NCBI RefSeq assembly: GCF_037977235.1
Contig: NZ_CP150276.1
Location: forward strand, 310,001-374,000
DNA from: Paenibacillus sp. FSL K6-0276
Lineage (GTDB): Bacteria > Bacillota > Bacilli > Paenibacillales > Paenibacillaceae
Length of the DNA stretch: 64,000 bases
Direction of reading: 5' to 3'
Numbering within the stretch: position 1 is the stretch's first letter; each line of letters starts with the position of its first letter. Below, piece after piece: positions 25,609-34,589 of this stretch. Under the pieces are notes generated by a model. That model was not told where the DNA came from and made no database searches. It saw only the letters and a list, made by a program, of their open reading frames with translations. The position numbers and the translations under genes are program-made.

Positions 25609-28600
25609 TTGAGAATAACAGCAAAGACTAAACGTTTTCTATCCAGCTTGATTGCTAGCAGTTTGATGCTGGGACTAATGGTTCCGGTGGGATTTGCTGA
25701 AGAACAGCAGCTGGAAATGGAGCAGACATCATCTGAATTAGGATTACATGTTGATGAACAGGATCAGCTTGTCACGCTTATGAGTCAAACAAACGTAACG
25801 ACAGATGTGTATGCAGTTCCTACCCATGCAGGATCTTTACTTATTACAGAGGTTGTTCCAGATACTAAAAATGTAAAAGGCACGGATGGGACCTCTGTGG
25901 ATGGTTACGAATTTGTTGAGGTCTACAATAATACGGACAAGCCGATTAACTTTAAGGATTATTATTTCTTTTATAATGACAAAGATACATGGACACCTAA
26001 TGGCGATGCGGTAATACCGGCGCACGGCAATATCGTCTTCTGGATTATGAACGGGATTAATCTGGCTGTTCCTGCGGAGGATTTCATCAAAAACTTTAAC
26101 CCTTCTGCATCTCTGCAGGAAGGTGTGAATCTGTTCCGTATCAACGGCGGGGGCGGTATGGCTAATACTTCGTCGCGTAATTTACAAATTAAAAGTAAAG
26201 CAGGAGATGCTCTAATTGTCACTGCTTCTTACGGAAAAGAACATGTTAAGGAGAATAACGGGATTGTCTATCAATATTCGCAAGCCGATAGCTCAGTGAT
26301 GAGTCTCATGGCGATTTCGGGAACGGTTGCGGCTACACCTGGAACGGTAAATCCAGAACAACTGCCTGAGCAAGTTCCTGTGGAGAAAAAAACGGAGATC
26401 GTACATATTTCGCAAAGTAGTGTTGATGCAGCCGATCTCCCTATCAGCGCGAAGATTACTAATCTAGAGATTGGACCAGATGGAACATTGCCCGTTGTAA
26501 AGCTACAGTATCGCTCTCCTTCCCAGGTAAGAGATACGGTGATCACCATGACTCCAAAGGGTGAAGATGAATATACGGCGGTAATTCCTGCGGCTGCGTT
26601 GGAAGAGCCAGAATTGCACTACAGCATTCGCGTAAACAATGTGACAGAGAGCTATTCTGTTCATGTGAACCTGCCAACGTTTGATTCGAACAATTTGCCG
26701 CCACTGTTAATCACAGAGCTGCTGTCGAATTCGACGAATGTAAAAGGAACGAGTAGTGACGCTTTTGAATTCATTGAGGTTTATAACAATACTGACGCAC
26801 CGATTGATTTCAAGAACTACAAGATCTATTATCGCTATCCTGATAAAGGAAACGCTTCCGATGTGAAGTGGCCTTCGACGAAAGAGAACTTTAAGATTCC
26901 TGCACAGCAGTCCGTTGTGTTCTGGATTATTAATAGTGCTAATAGTACGTATACGGCTAATGAATTCAATACAGAATTCAATACGAATCTGGTGGAAGGC
27001 ACAAACCTATTTCTGATCAAAAGTGATGGTATGGCCAACTCTGGCCGCCGGGCAGTCGTAATCAAGAGTAATACGGAGAAGGAGATTTCCTCCGCGTATT
27101 ATGATGCTGACCTTACCTATGATGGTGGAGCTAAAGGTGACGATACCAAAGAAAATAAAGCCCTTCTATACAAATATCCTGTGAATGGGCAAAGCAAAAT
27201 GCTCAAGACTAGCACGGGATCAGCCGTCCCCTCACCAGGCCGGGTGGATGTAGCACAACTTCCAAACACGCCGATCCATGTGGAGCCGGATACCGAAAAT
27301 CCGACGGTAAATGATCTGACTGCCATAACGGAGATTGATCAGTCGATGAGTCTTGATTTGAAGGCTTTCGCTGATGACAATAAAGCCGTTACGTCCGTAG
27401 AAGTAAGAGTAGCTTCGGATAAGCAGCCCGATTTTGTCAGCCATAATCTATCCCAAGACTTCAACGATAGCTTGTATCACTTTAAATTATCATCAGCTGA
27501 TTTGATTGGTAGAAATGAAATACAGTATTATTTTGTCGTTTCTGATGGAACGAATGAGACAGAATCTCCGGTAATGAAAGTGAAAATTACAGGTGGTCCC
27601 GATCAATCCGCGCTTCGTTTGAATGTGAAGGATGGGCAATTCATTAATGGCTCCATGACGGTAAAAGGAACCTCTGCCACTGCTAAGGCTGATGAAGTGG
27701 GATTGAGCACCGACAATAAGGTGCTGGGCAATAACGAGGCATATGCCGCCCTTGAGAATGATGCTTACTTTGTATTTGAAGCTAAGAATGTTGATTATTA
27801 TTTCAAAAATGGCATTACAATGGGACCGGAAGAACTAGGGGATGCGAGCATTCTGTATACCTTTATGGACCCGATTACTACGTATACGACAATGACCTTC
27901 CCGATTTCCTCTGAGACTTTACAAGTGGGCACGGATAATGTGATCTACATTCGGGCTGGCTCTAAATCATCGCCTTTTGACCCTCGTCCAGAGGAGAATA
28001 AAGATGATTTTGAAGTCAAAAATGTTCGCCTTCTGCTTGCAGATGGTACTGAAATTTGGGACCCCGCTTATGCAGAACGTGATAAAGAAATTAAGATGGG
28101 GGACAGCGCAGGTAAGCACGAATCCATCGGCTTCCGGTTCGATCTGAAATCGGATTTGTTCCGTTCGAAGGCTTATAACTGGAATACTAAAGAAGTAACT
28201 GACGGAGAACATAAAGTAACACTGACCGAAGGTGGATCCAAGATATCGTCAAATGTAATTGTAGACAACACGCCACCATCTATCAAAGCATCGATTGAAG
28301 AAGGAAAAACTTATCGTGGTAATTTCGAAATTGCTGCTGAGATTAAGGATACTTACGCAGGTGTAGATAAAGTCAGCGTGAAGCTGGACGGCAATGTTAT
28401 TGAGCTGCCTTATGCTACTTCGTCTGGGAAGTTGTCCGGTGGAGACCATACGCTTTCTATCACTGCCCTGGATAAGATCGGCAATCAGGTGGAGAAGGTC
28501 ATTACATTCCATGTGCCGAATGAAAATCCATTTGCACCACTGCTGATCTCACCTACGAACTGGGAGAGCGGTGTAGGTACTAATTCAACTTTGAAGGTTA

Positions 28601-31398
28601 AGGTTGAAGATCCTAACAAGGATAAGATGGGCGTTACCTTCTATAGAGGTTTCAAGTACGATGGTAACCATCCAGAGCAAGGATTTACTGGATTTAAGAA
28701 CGCATCCGATACAGAACCGCCAAAACAATCCGTTCCTGCGGGCGAACAAGCGCTTAGCGCTGACGAATACAGTAAAATAAGTGCTATGGACGGACAGTAT
28801 TTAATTAACGATGCTGTTGAACAATTTCCTTATCAGCGTTATGAAATTAAGCTGGATGAATCAGTGAAAGCTTCAGATCGTGTGGATATTGAATGGAAAG
28901 GGAACTCGTTGCCGGGACGTAAAGTTAGTCTCTACACTTGGAGTCCTGCTGGAGAGAAATGGGTACAGCTGGATCATTTGATCGCCGGAACTGAGGATTT
29001 TGAATTGAAATCTACGGTGACTGTTGGAGAATATGCTAATGGGAATAGCATTGCAGTTATGGTTCAGGATGAGATTACGTCCGTGGCTAAGACAGCAACT
29101 ACAGTTACGCAAGATACGTATGACTTCTCTTTTGTATGGATGTCTGATACGCAATATTATTCACAGAGCTACCCTTACATTTATCGTAAGAATGTGAAGT
29201 GGATTGCTGACAACAAAGAGAGCTTGAACCTGAAATATGTTATCCATACAGGCGATATCGTGGATAAATCCTATCAAGAGTATGAGTGGAAGGAAGCTGA
29301 CCAGAACATGAAGGTTCTGGAGGAGGCTAACATTCCTTATGGTGTTCTTGCGGGTAACCATGACGTAGGTCATCAAACCGGAGATTACACCAAGTTCTGG
29401 GAATACTTCGGGGAGTGGAGATTCAAGAACATGCCGACCTTCGGGGGCTCTTATGACAACAACCGAGGTCATTATGATTTGGTATCTGCGAACGGAAATG
29501 ATTTTATTATCGTGTATATGGGCTGGGGACTGGCAGAGGAAGAAATTGAATGGATGAATGAGATTGTTGCCCGTTATCCAGAGCGTAAAGCCATCCTCTG
29601 TCTCCACGAATACATGCTGGTATCTAATAACCGCGCGCCGATTGCCGATACGATCTTTGAAAAGGTTGTAAAACCTAACAAGAACGTAATCGCAGCACTG
29701 TCCGGTCATTATCATGATGCAGAGCTTAAGGTAGATGAGTTGGATGATAACGGCGACGGTATTCCAGACCGCAATGTATATCAAATGTTGGCAGATTATC
29801 AAGGTGCCGAAGAGGGTGGACTTGGTTATATTCGTCTGCTTCAGTTCGATGTAGCTGACAACAAGCTTCGCGTGAAGACTTATTCGCCTTATTTGGATGA
29901 TTATAATTACTATGATGAAGGTGAATTCCCAGGCAAAGATGAGTTCGTACTAGATCTGGATCTACAGCCTGTGACTAAACGAGTGGCTACCGATTACATC
30001 GGGGTCAAGATTTATAGCGACCAGAAAATCACGGCCAATCAGCAGGTGGTGAGCGGCGCGGAGACTCAAGTTACTTGGAGTAAGCTGAATCCGGATAGCT
30101 ACTACCAATGGTATACAAAGGTCGAGGATGATCACTCCGGCAGTGTGCTTTCAGACATTTGGGGCTTCTACACTGGAAAAGAGGATGTAACACCTACACC
30201 TCCAGTAGTTTCACCAGTGCCTACTGTGGCTCCGAGTCCTACAGCTACACCTGGAGCGCAAAAAGGAAGTATTGAACTGACCTTGGGAAGTGACGGAACG
30301 TATACCGCTGATCCGTTAGCATTTAAGAAGCTGATAGAGGAAGCTACTACAGGCGGGAAAATCAAGATTAGCTTAGGCGGAGGAGCTTCGACCCAAGATC
30401 AGATTAAACTTGCACTTGATGCAGCGAGCATACAACTGGCTGTCGCTAAGAAGCTAGATCTGAATATTGTGTCTTCCAACGTTACATTGAGCGTACCAAC
30501 AAGCTCCATACCAGCGATCCCGGCCGGCAGTGATATGCTGCTACTGAGCGTAGATACAAGTACGACATCTGTACTAACAAATGTCGCTGGAATGAGTCCA
30601 TCAAGGGCTACCGTTACGCTGAACCTCAGTACTACAGCAGGCGGCAAAGAAACGGCTATTCACCAGTTAAAAGGTGCCGTTACAATTACCTTGACCCTGA
30701 CGAAGGAACAGCTTGCCAGGATCGATACAGATTTTGCAGGTGTCTATTATGTAAATGGCAGCACCTTGGAATATTTGGGTGGAGTGTTTAAAGGGAATAC
30801 AGTTACCTTTACAACCGATCACTTCTCTTCCTTCGCGGTGCTGGAATACGTTAAGCAGTTTAATGATACTGCTGGTCACTGGGCAGAGTCGTATATTTCC
30901 AAGCTGACCGCTAAGCATGTGATAAAAGGGATCGACGATACGCATTATGGACCACAGGCAAATGTAACCCGTGCAGACTTTGTTACACTGGCCATTCGTT
31001 CCCTTGGATTGGATGAGGCAAGTGGGGCTATCGCGAACAGTACTTTTGCTGATGTACTTAAAGAGGCGTATTATGCATCATCGATTGACAAAGCTGCTCA
31101 ACTTGGATTCATCCAAGGCAGTGATGGCAAGTTTCGTCCTAAAGATGCTATTACTCGTGAGGAAGCGGCAGTTGTCCTGCAAAAACTGATACAGTACAAA
31201 GAAGGATCGCAATCTTCTTTTGCTGCTACTGCAAGCTTTAAGGATATGAACAGCGTATCAGAGTGGGCGAAACAAGCGGTAAGTGAATTGAAAGTTAAGG
31301 GAATCCTTGATGGCAAGGGTGACAATAACTTCGATCCTCGTGGCAAAGTAACCCGTGCTGAAATTGCAAAACTACTTTATGGAATAATCAATTTATAA
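25609..31398 (+). CDS. Giant S-layer-anchored protein: two lamin-tail domains, metallophosphoesterase domain, three SLH domains
   Basis: An exported protein of 1929 residues. Order: signal peptide (1-33); lamin-tail domain 1 (about 75-215, LLITEVV...FVEVYNN); lamin-tail domain 2 (about 365-525, LLITELL...FIEVYNN); Ig-like/bacterial adhesin regions (about 560-1150). Then comes a calcineurin-like phosphoesterase domain (about 1175-1420, MSDTQ, HTGDIVD, GNHD at 1249, GHYHD near 1366). A Pro/Thr linker (about 1525-1545) and a beta-rich region follow, then three SLH domains (about 1751-1929) that bind pyruvylated cell-wall polymer. A surface nuclease or phosphatase is likely. TTG 25609 was chosen (GGGGAG upstream, good signal peptide); GTG 25597 and TTG 25555 are alternatives, the last lying in a dyad. 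Confidence 0.93.
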   Translation: MRITAKTKRFLSSLIASSLMLGLMVPVGFAEEQQLEMEQTSSELGLHVDEQDQLVTLMSQTNVTTDVYAVPTHAGSLLITEVVPDTKNVKGTDGTSVDGYEFVEVYNNTDKPINFKDYYFFYNDKDTWTPNGDAVIPAHGNIVFWIMNGINLAVPAEDFIKNFNPSASLQEGVNLFRINGGGGMANTSSRNLQIKSKAGDALIVTASYGKEHVKENNGIVYQYSQADSSVMSLMAISGTVAATPGTVNPEQLPEQVPVEKKTEIVHISQSSVDAADLPISAKITNLEIGPDGTLPVVKLQYRSPSQVRDTVITMTPKGEDEYTAVIPAAALEEPELHYSIRVNNVTESYSVHVNLPTFDSNNLPPLLITELLSNSTNVKGTSSDAFEFIEVYNNTDAPIDFKNYKIYYRYPDKGNASDVKWPSTKENFKIPAQQSVVFWIINSANSTYTANEFNTEFNTNLVEGTNLFLIKSDGMANSGRRAVVIKSNTEKEISSAYYDADLTYDGGAKGDDTKENKALLYKYPVNGQSKMLKTSTGSAVPSPGRVDVAQLPNTPIHVEPDTENPTVNDLTAITEIDQSMSLDLKAFADDNKAVTSVEVRVASDKQPDFVSHNLSQDFNDSLYHFKLSSADLIGRNEIQYYFVVSDGTNETESPVMKVKITGGPDQSALRLNVKDGQFINGSMTVKGTSATAKADEVGLSTDNKVLGNNEAYAALENDAYFVFEAKNVDYYFKNGITMGPEELGDASILYTFMDPITTYTTMTFPISSETLQVGTDNVIYIRAGSKSSPFDPRPEENKDDFEVKNVRLLLADGTEIWDPAYAERDKEIKMGDSAGKHESIGFRFDLKSDLFRSKAYNWNTKEVTDGEHKVTLTEGGSKISSNVIVDNTPPSIKASIEEGKTYRGNFEIAAEIKDTYAGVDKVSVKLDGNVIELPYATSSGKLSGGDHTLSITALDKIGNQVEKVITFHVPNENPFAPLLISPTNWESGVGTNSTLKVKVEDPNKDKMGVTFYRGFKYDGNHPEQGFTGFKNASDTEPPKQSVPAGEQALSADEYSKISAMDGQYLINDAVEQFPYQRYEIKLDESVKASDRVDIEWKGNSLPGRKVSLYTWSPAGEKWVQLDHLIAGTEDFELKSTVTVGEYANGNSIAVMVQDEITSVAKTATTVTQDTYDFSFVWMSDTQYYSQSYPYIYRKNVKWIADNKESLNLKYVIHTGDIVDKSYQEYEWKEADQNMKVLEEANIPYGVLAGNHDVGHQTGDYTKFWEYFGEWRFKNMPTFGGSYDNNRGHYDLVSANGNDFIIVYMGWGLAEEEIEWMNEIVARYPERKAILCLHEYMLVSNNRAPIADTIFEKVVKPNKNVIAALSGHYHDAELKVDELDDNGDGIPDRNVYQMLADYQGAEEGGLGYIRLLQFDVADNKLRVKTYSPYLDDYNYYDEGEFPGKDEFVLDLDLQPVTKRVATDYIGVKIYSDQKITANQQVVSGAETQVTWSKLNPDSYYQWYTKVEDDHSGSVLSDIWGFYTGKEDVTPTPPVVSPVPTVAPSPTATPGAQKGSIELTLGSDGTYTADPLAFKKLIEEATTGGKIKISLGGGASTQDQIKLALDAASIQLAVAKKLDLNIVSSNVTLSVPTSSIPAIPAGSDMLLLSVDTSTTSVLTNVAGMSPSRATVTLNLSTTAGGKETAIHQLKGAVTITLTLTKEQLARIDTDFAGVYYVNGSTLEYLGGVFKGNTVTFTTDHFSSFAVLEYVKQFNDTAGHWAESYISKLTAKHVIKGIDDTHYGPQANVTRADFVTLAIRSLGLDEASGAIANSTFADVLKEAYYASSIDKAAQLGFIQGSDGKFRPKDAITREEAAVVLQKLIQYKEGSQSSFAATASFKDMNSVSEWAKQAVSELKVKGILDGKGDNNFDPRGKVTRAEIAKLLYGIINL

Positions 31399-31414
31399 GA
31401 ATAGTATGGCAAAG

Positions 31415-31447
31415 GCAGGCAGAGGTAACTCTGACCTGCTTTTTGTC
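31415..31447 (+). terminator. Terminator of the giant surface protein gene
   Basis: Stem GCAGG-CAGAG with CTCTG-A-CCTGC (one bulge), loop GTAA, followed by TTTTT. Confidence 0.8.
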
Positions 31448-31578
31448 ATTTTTTGTACCTTACATCCCTTTTCTTCTAGAAAAATAGGAAATTCTTACTA
31501 TTCATATGATTTTTCATATATAATATTTTTGAATAATTTTAATAGACATAATCTTTCAAAATAAGAGGTAGATGGCAA

Positions 31579-31890
31579 GTGAAGCTGACAAGAATAGAGA
31601 TGTTCAAGGATCTTTCGAATATGGAGCAGGCTAAACTGCTAGGAATGCTTACGAAGCTGGAGCTTCCTGCGGGTACCCTTCTGTTTGAACAGGGTGATCC
31701 TGGGGATCGGATGTTTATCGTTGAACGAGGCACCATTGAGCTATTCTTGAACACGGAAGCGGGTGGCCGCCGCTCTTTAGCGCTGCTTGGACAATGGGAA
31801 GTGCTTGGAGAGATGGCGCTGCTAACAGGTGAAGTTCGTTCGGCAGGAGCACAGGCAGCGGTAGAAACTACACTTCGTGGGCAGCTATGA
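31579..31890 (+). pseudogene. Cyclic nucleotide-binding domain: N-terminal piece of a broken transporter
   Basis: A 103-residue frame from GTG 31579. It encodes a cyclic-nucleotide-binding domain: IEMFKDLSNMEQAKLLGML, LPAGTLLFEQGDPGDRMFIVERGTIELF and the phosphate-binding-cassette region LGEMALLTGEVRSA. It ends at TGA 31888-31890, just after VETTL, where the normal domain still has its last helices. The same frame continues after the TGA into the transporter piece (31909-32805). I infer one ancestral gene for a protein with a regulatory nucleotide-binding domain fused to an SLC13-type permease, now broken by an internal deletion and an in-frame stop. Expression as a free small domain cannot be excluded. 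Confidence 0.7.
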
Positions 31891-31908
31891 GGCATTGTTG
31901 CTGGTGGC

Positions 31909-32805
31909 ATGATTATGAATCCGCTAATTCCCTCCTCCTCAGCTAAGGTATCACTTGGCGTACCTGTTGCACACACACTCTCCGAGTCCATGGGCTACGG
32001 TGAACGAAGCAAAGGAGCAGCAGGGTTAGGTCTGGCCGCCATGTTATTCTATGGCTTCACCGCTCCTTTTGTAATGACAGGTTCTTATACTAATGTTATG
32101 GCTTACGGTTTGGTGACAGGCGGACAACAGGTTACTTGGCTGCAATGGCTGCTGTATGCTCTCCCCACACTGATTATTTTTGGTGGTGTATTATTAGCCG
32201 TCTTATCCTTCATGTTCCGCAATGTCTCAGGCTCCAAGGTGGTATCTGGCGATGTGCTTAACGAACAACTGACACTGCTCGGTCCACTCACCAAAGAAGA
32301 ACGCATCTCCCTATGGACGATTATTGGCTGCATTGTGTTAATGGTGCTTCAGCCGCTTCACGGGCTGGATAATACATGGGTGAGGCTGATAGGCTTTGCG
32401 GTGCTGACGATTAGTGGGGTGCTCTCTTCCTTTTTAAATGAGTATATGTCTCTGTTTGTTTCATCTCCGGTATTGTTTCTGTTGGCAGTTATAATGATTT
32501 CCTTCGTAGTTACACTTGTCATTCGCGATGATCCAGCCGTCATTCTACTCGCCACGGCACTTCTTCCGATTGGCGCAGGGCTCGGCATTCATCCATGGGT
32601 GCTTGTGTTCCTGATCTTATTATCCACGGACCCCTTCTTCTTCGCTTATCAATCACCAACGTATCTGACCGCCTATTATAGCGCAGAAGGTAAAGCCTTT
32701 ACCCACAAGCAGGCTCAAAAGATTGCTTTAGGTTATGGACTTGCCGTTATATTACTAGAGATCCTTTGCATTCCTTATTGGCGCTGGCTCGGACTCATTC
32801 CATAA
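31909..32805 (+). pseudogene. SLC13/DASS-type transporter: C-terminal piece of the same broken gene
   Basis: In the same frame as the nucleotide-binding piece and 18 bases after its TGA. It encodes 298 residues with about eight hydrophobic segments. It starts inside a helix-hairpin motif (GIVAGGMIMNPLIPSSSAKV) that in SLC13 permeases lies in the first half, so the N-terminal helices are missing. The later region GIHPWVLVFLILLSTDPFFFAYQSPTYLTAYY is typical of the last third. The junction GVLSSFLNEYMS may mark a second loss, since the usual segment there is longer. SLC13 proteins carry dicarboxylates or sulfate with sodium. It is unlikely to be functional. Confidence 0.7.
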
Positions 32806-32828
32806 TACATAGATTGGAGAAACGGACC

Positions 32829-34589
32829 TTGAGAGTAAAGTTAGCACATATTTTGCTTCTGCTTACGGTGATTTTTGCGGTTCTACTGTATAGAGGGAGT
32901 CTCGACTCCATTGATCATCTGTTACAAGATCGCGTGATGCAGCATGAGCGTCCAGTGGATACTACCATTGCTATTATCGGGATAGATGATCAGAGCTTGG
33001 AGGATTTCGGCAGCTGGCCATGGAACAGAAATGTTCATGCCCAGCTCTTGGACACACTCTCCGAAGGACATCCAGCTGTAATCGGCTTTGACCTTACGTT
33101 CCCTGTCGGCTCGGAGGACCCGGAGGCGGATACTGAATTCGCCGCGGCTGTGGCCCGTGCGGGGAATGTAGTCCTGCCGGTATATGGCACATTTGCGCCA
33201 AATACCGAGCAGGGAAAGATCGAAGCGCTGGAGCTGTTCCAGCCGTTTGAGGCCTTACGGGAAGCCGCGGCTGCCACAGCCCATATCAATACCATTACCG
33301 ACACGGACCATGTGGTGCGTAAAGCTCTTTTTTCTTTTGATTATGAGGGCGAAGCTATTCACAGCTTGTCATGGAGAGTCTATCAGAAATATCGAGAGGC
33401 GATGGGGGGCATCGCTGATCCGCAGAAGCTGCCGTTAGATAAGTTCGGGCGTTTCTATATCCCCTATTCCGGAGGCAATGGTGATTTTGAGGAGATCCCT
33501 TATTCGGCGGTGCTTAGCGGAGAGGTTCCACCCTCCTATTTTGAGAATAGAATTGTGCTAATTGGGCCTTATGCTACAGGGTTTAAGGATGACTTCCTAA
33601 CACCGATCAGCGGCAAAAACACGTTATACGGCGTGGAAATACATGCGAATATCATTCAATCGCTGCTGGACGATAATTACAAACGCGTGCTGGACTGGAA
33701 GTGGAATGAAGTTGTATTGCTGCTGGTTGCACTCCTGGCCTATCTACTATTCCGCAAAGTGAAAATGTTGTATTCTTACGCCGCCATTGCGGTTATTATG
33801 GCTCTTCTTATTTTTGCAGGTCGATTTTTCTATGATCGAGGAACGGTGATTTCACTAGGTTATGTGGTTCCGTTTCTAATTGTAAGCTGCATTATCGTGA
33901 TAGGGTTTCAATATTTAGAAGAGTTGATGGAAAAACGTAGGGTTACGGATATTTTTGGCCGCTATGTTGCCCCGCAGGTTGTGGATCAAATTCTCAAAAA
34001 CGGTCAAGAAGGGCTGAAGCTAGGAGGAAGTCGCAGAGAGCTAACCTTGTTATTCGTCGATATTCGTGGCTTTACTCCGTTGTCGGAGGCCGCTGAACCT
34101 GAGGAGATTGTAGAGATTTTGAATGAGTATCTAGATCTGACCGCGGGTTGTATTTTTAAGTATGATGGCACGTTGGATAAGTTTATCGGTGATGCCACGA
34201 TGGCGATCTTTAATGCTCCATTGTTGCTGGAGGATCATCCGATGCAAGCGGTGAAGGCTGCGTGGGCGATGAAGGAAGGCTCGGCGGCGGTGGAACAAAA
34301 GCTGTTTGAACGATTTGGGCTTGTAGTGAAATTCGGCATTGGGGTACATACTGGCCCTGCTGTATTTGGGAACATCGGCTCCAAGACACGGATGGATTAT
34401 ACAGCGATTGGCGACACCGTCAATACGGCAGCCCGTCTGGAAAGCAATGCGAAGCCTGGACAAATCCTCATCAGTGAGGCTACCTACGCTTTTGTAAAAG
34501 ATAGAGTAACTGCTGATTCATTAGGAGAGATCAAGGTAAAGGGCAAGGAACAAGGAATCAGCGTCTACGAATTGGAGGGATTGAGATGA
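32829..34589 (+). CDS. CHASE2-domain class III adenylate/guanylate cyclase
   Basis: A 586-residue membrane protein. One helix near the N-terminus is followed by an extracellular CHASE2 sensor (about 30-310, IIGIDDQSLEDFGSWPWNR...VIGFDLTFP), three helices (about 310-375) and a cytoplasmic cyclase domain (about 400-580). Metal-binding Asp residues are D411 (VDIRGFTPL) and D455 (KFIGDATMAIF). The Lys of KFIGD and Thr of YTAIGDTVNTAARLE fit class IIIb adenylate cyclases. TTG 32829 has GGAGA eight bases upstream. The stop overlaps the FecR gene in ATGA. It lies directly behind the broken cNMP-binding transporter, its likely former effector. Confidence 0.93.
   Translation: MRVKLAHILLLLTVIFAVLLYRGSLDSIDHLLQDRVMQHERPVDTTIAIIGIDDQSLEDFGSWPWNRNVHAQLLDTLSEGHPAVIGFDLTFPVGSEDPEADTEFAAAVARAGNVVLPVYGTFAPNTEQGKIEALELFQPFEALREAAAATAHINTITDTDHVVRKALFSFDYEGEAIHSLSWRVYQKYREAMGGIADPQKLPLDKFGRFYIPYSGGNGDFEEIPYSAVLSGEVPPSYFENRIVLIGPYATGFKDDFLTPISGKNTLYGVEIHANIIQSLLDDNYKRVLDWKWNEVVLLLVALLAYLLFRKVKMLYSYAAIAVIMALLIFAGRFFYDRGTVISLGYVVPFLIVSCIIVIGFQYLEELMEKRRVTDIFGRYVAPQVVDQILKNGQEGLKLGGSRRELTLLFVDIRGFTPLSEAAEPEEIVEILNEYLDLTAGCIFKYDGTLDKFIGDATMAIFNAPLLLEDHPMQAVKAAWAMKEGSAAVEQKLFERFGLVVKFGIGVHTGPAVFGNIGSKTRMDYTAIGDTVNTAARLESNAKPGQILISEATYAFVKDRVTADSLGEIKVKGKEQGISVYELEGLR

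Noticed and set aside
29161..29802. Minus-strand frame of 213 codons inside the giant surface protein gene
   Set aside because: It is antisense to the phosphoesterase domain with its clear motifs; no ribosome site and no recognisable product.
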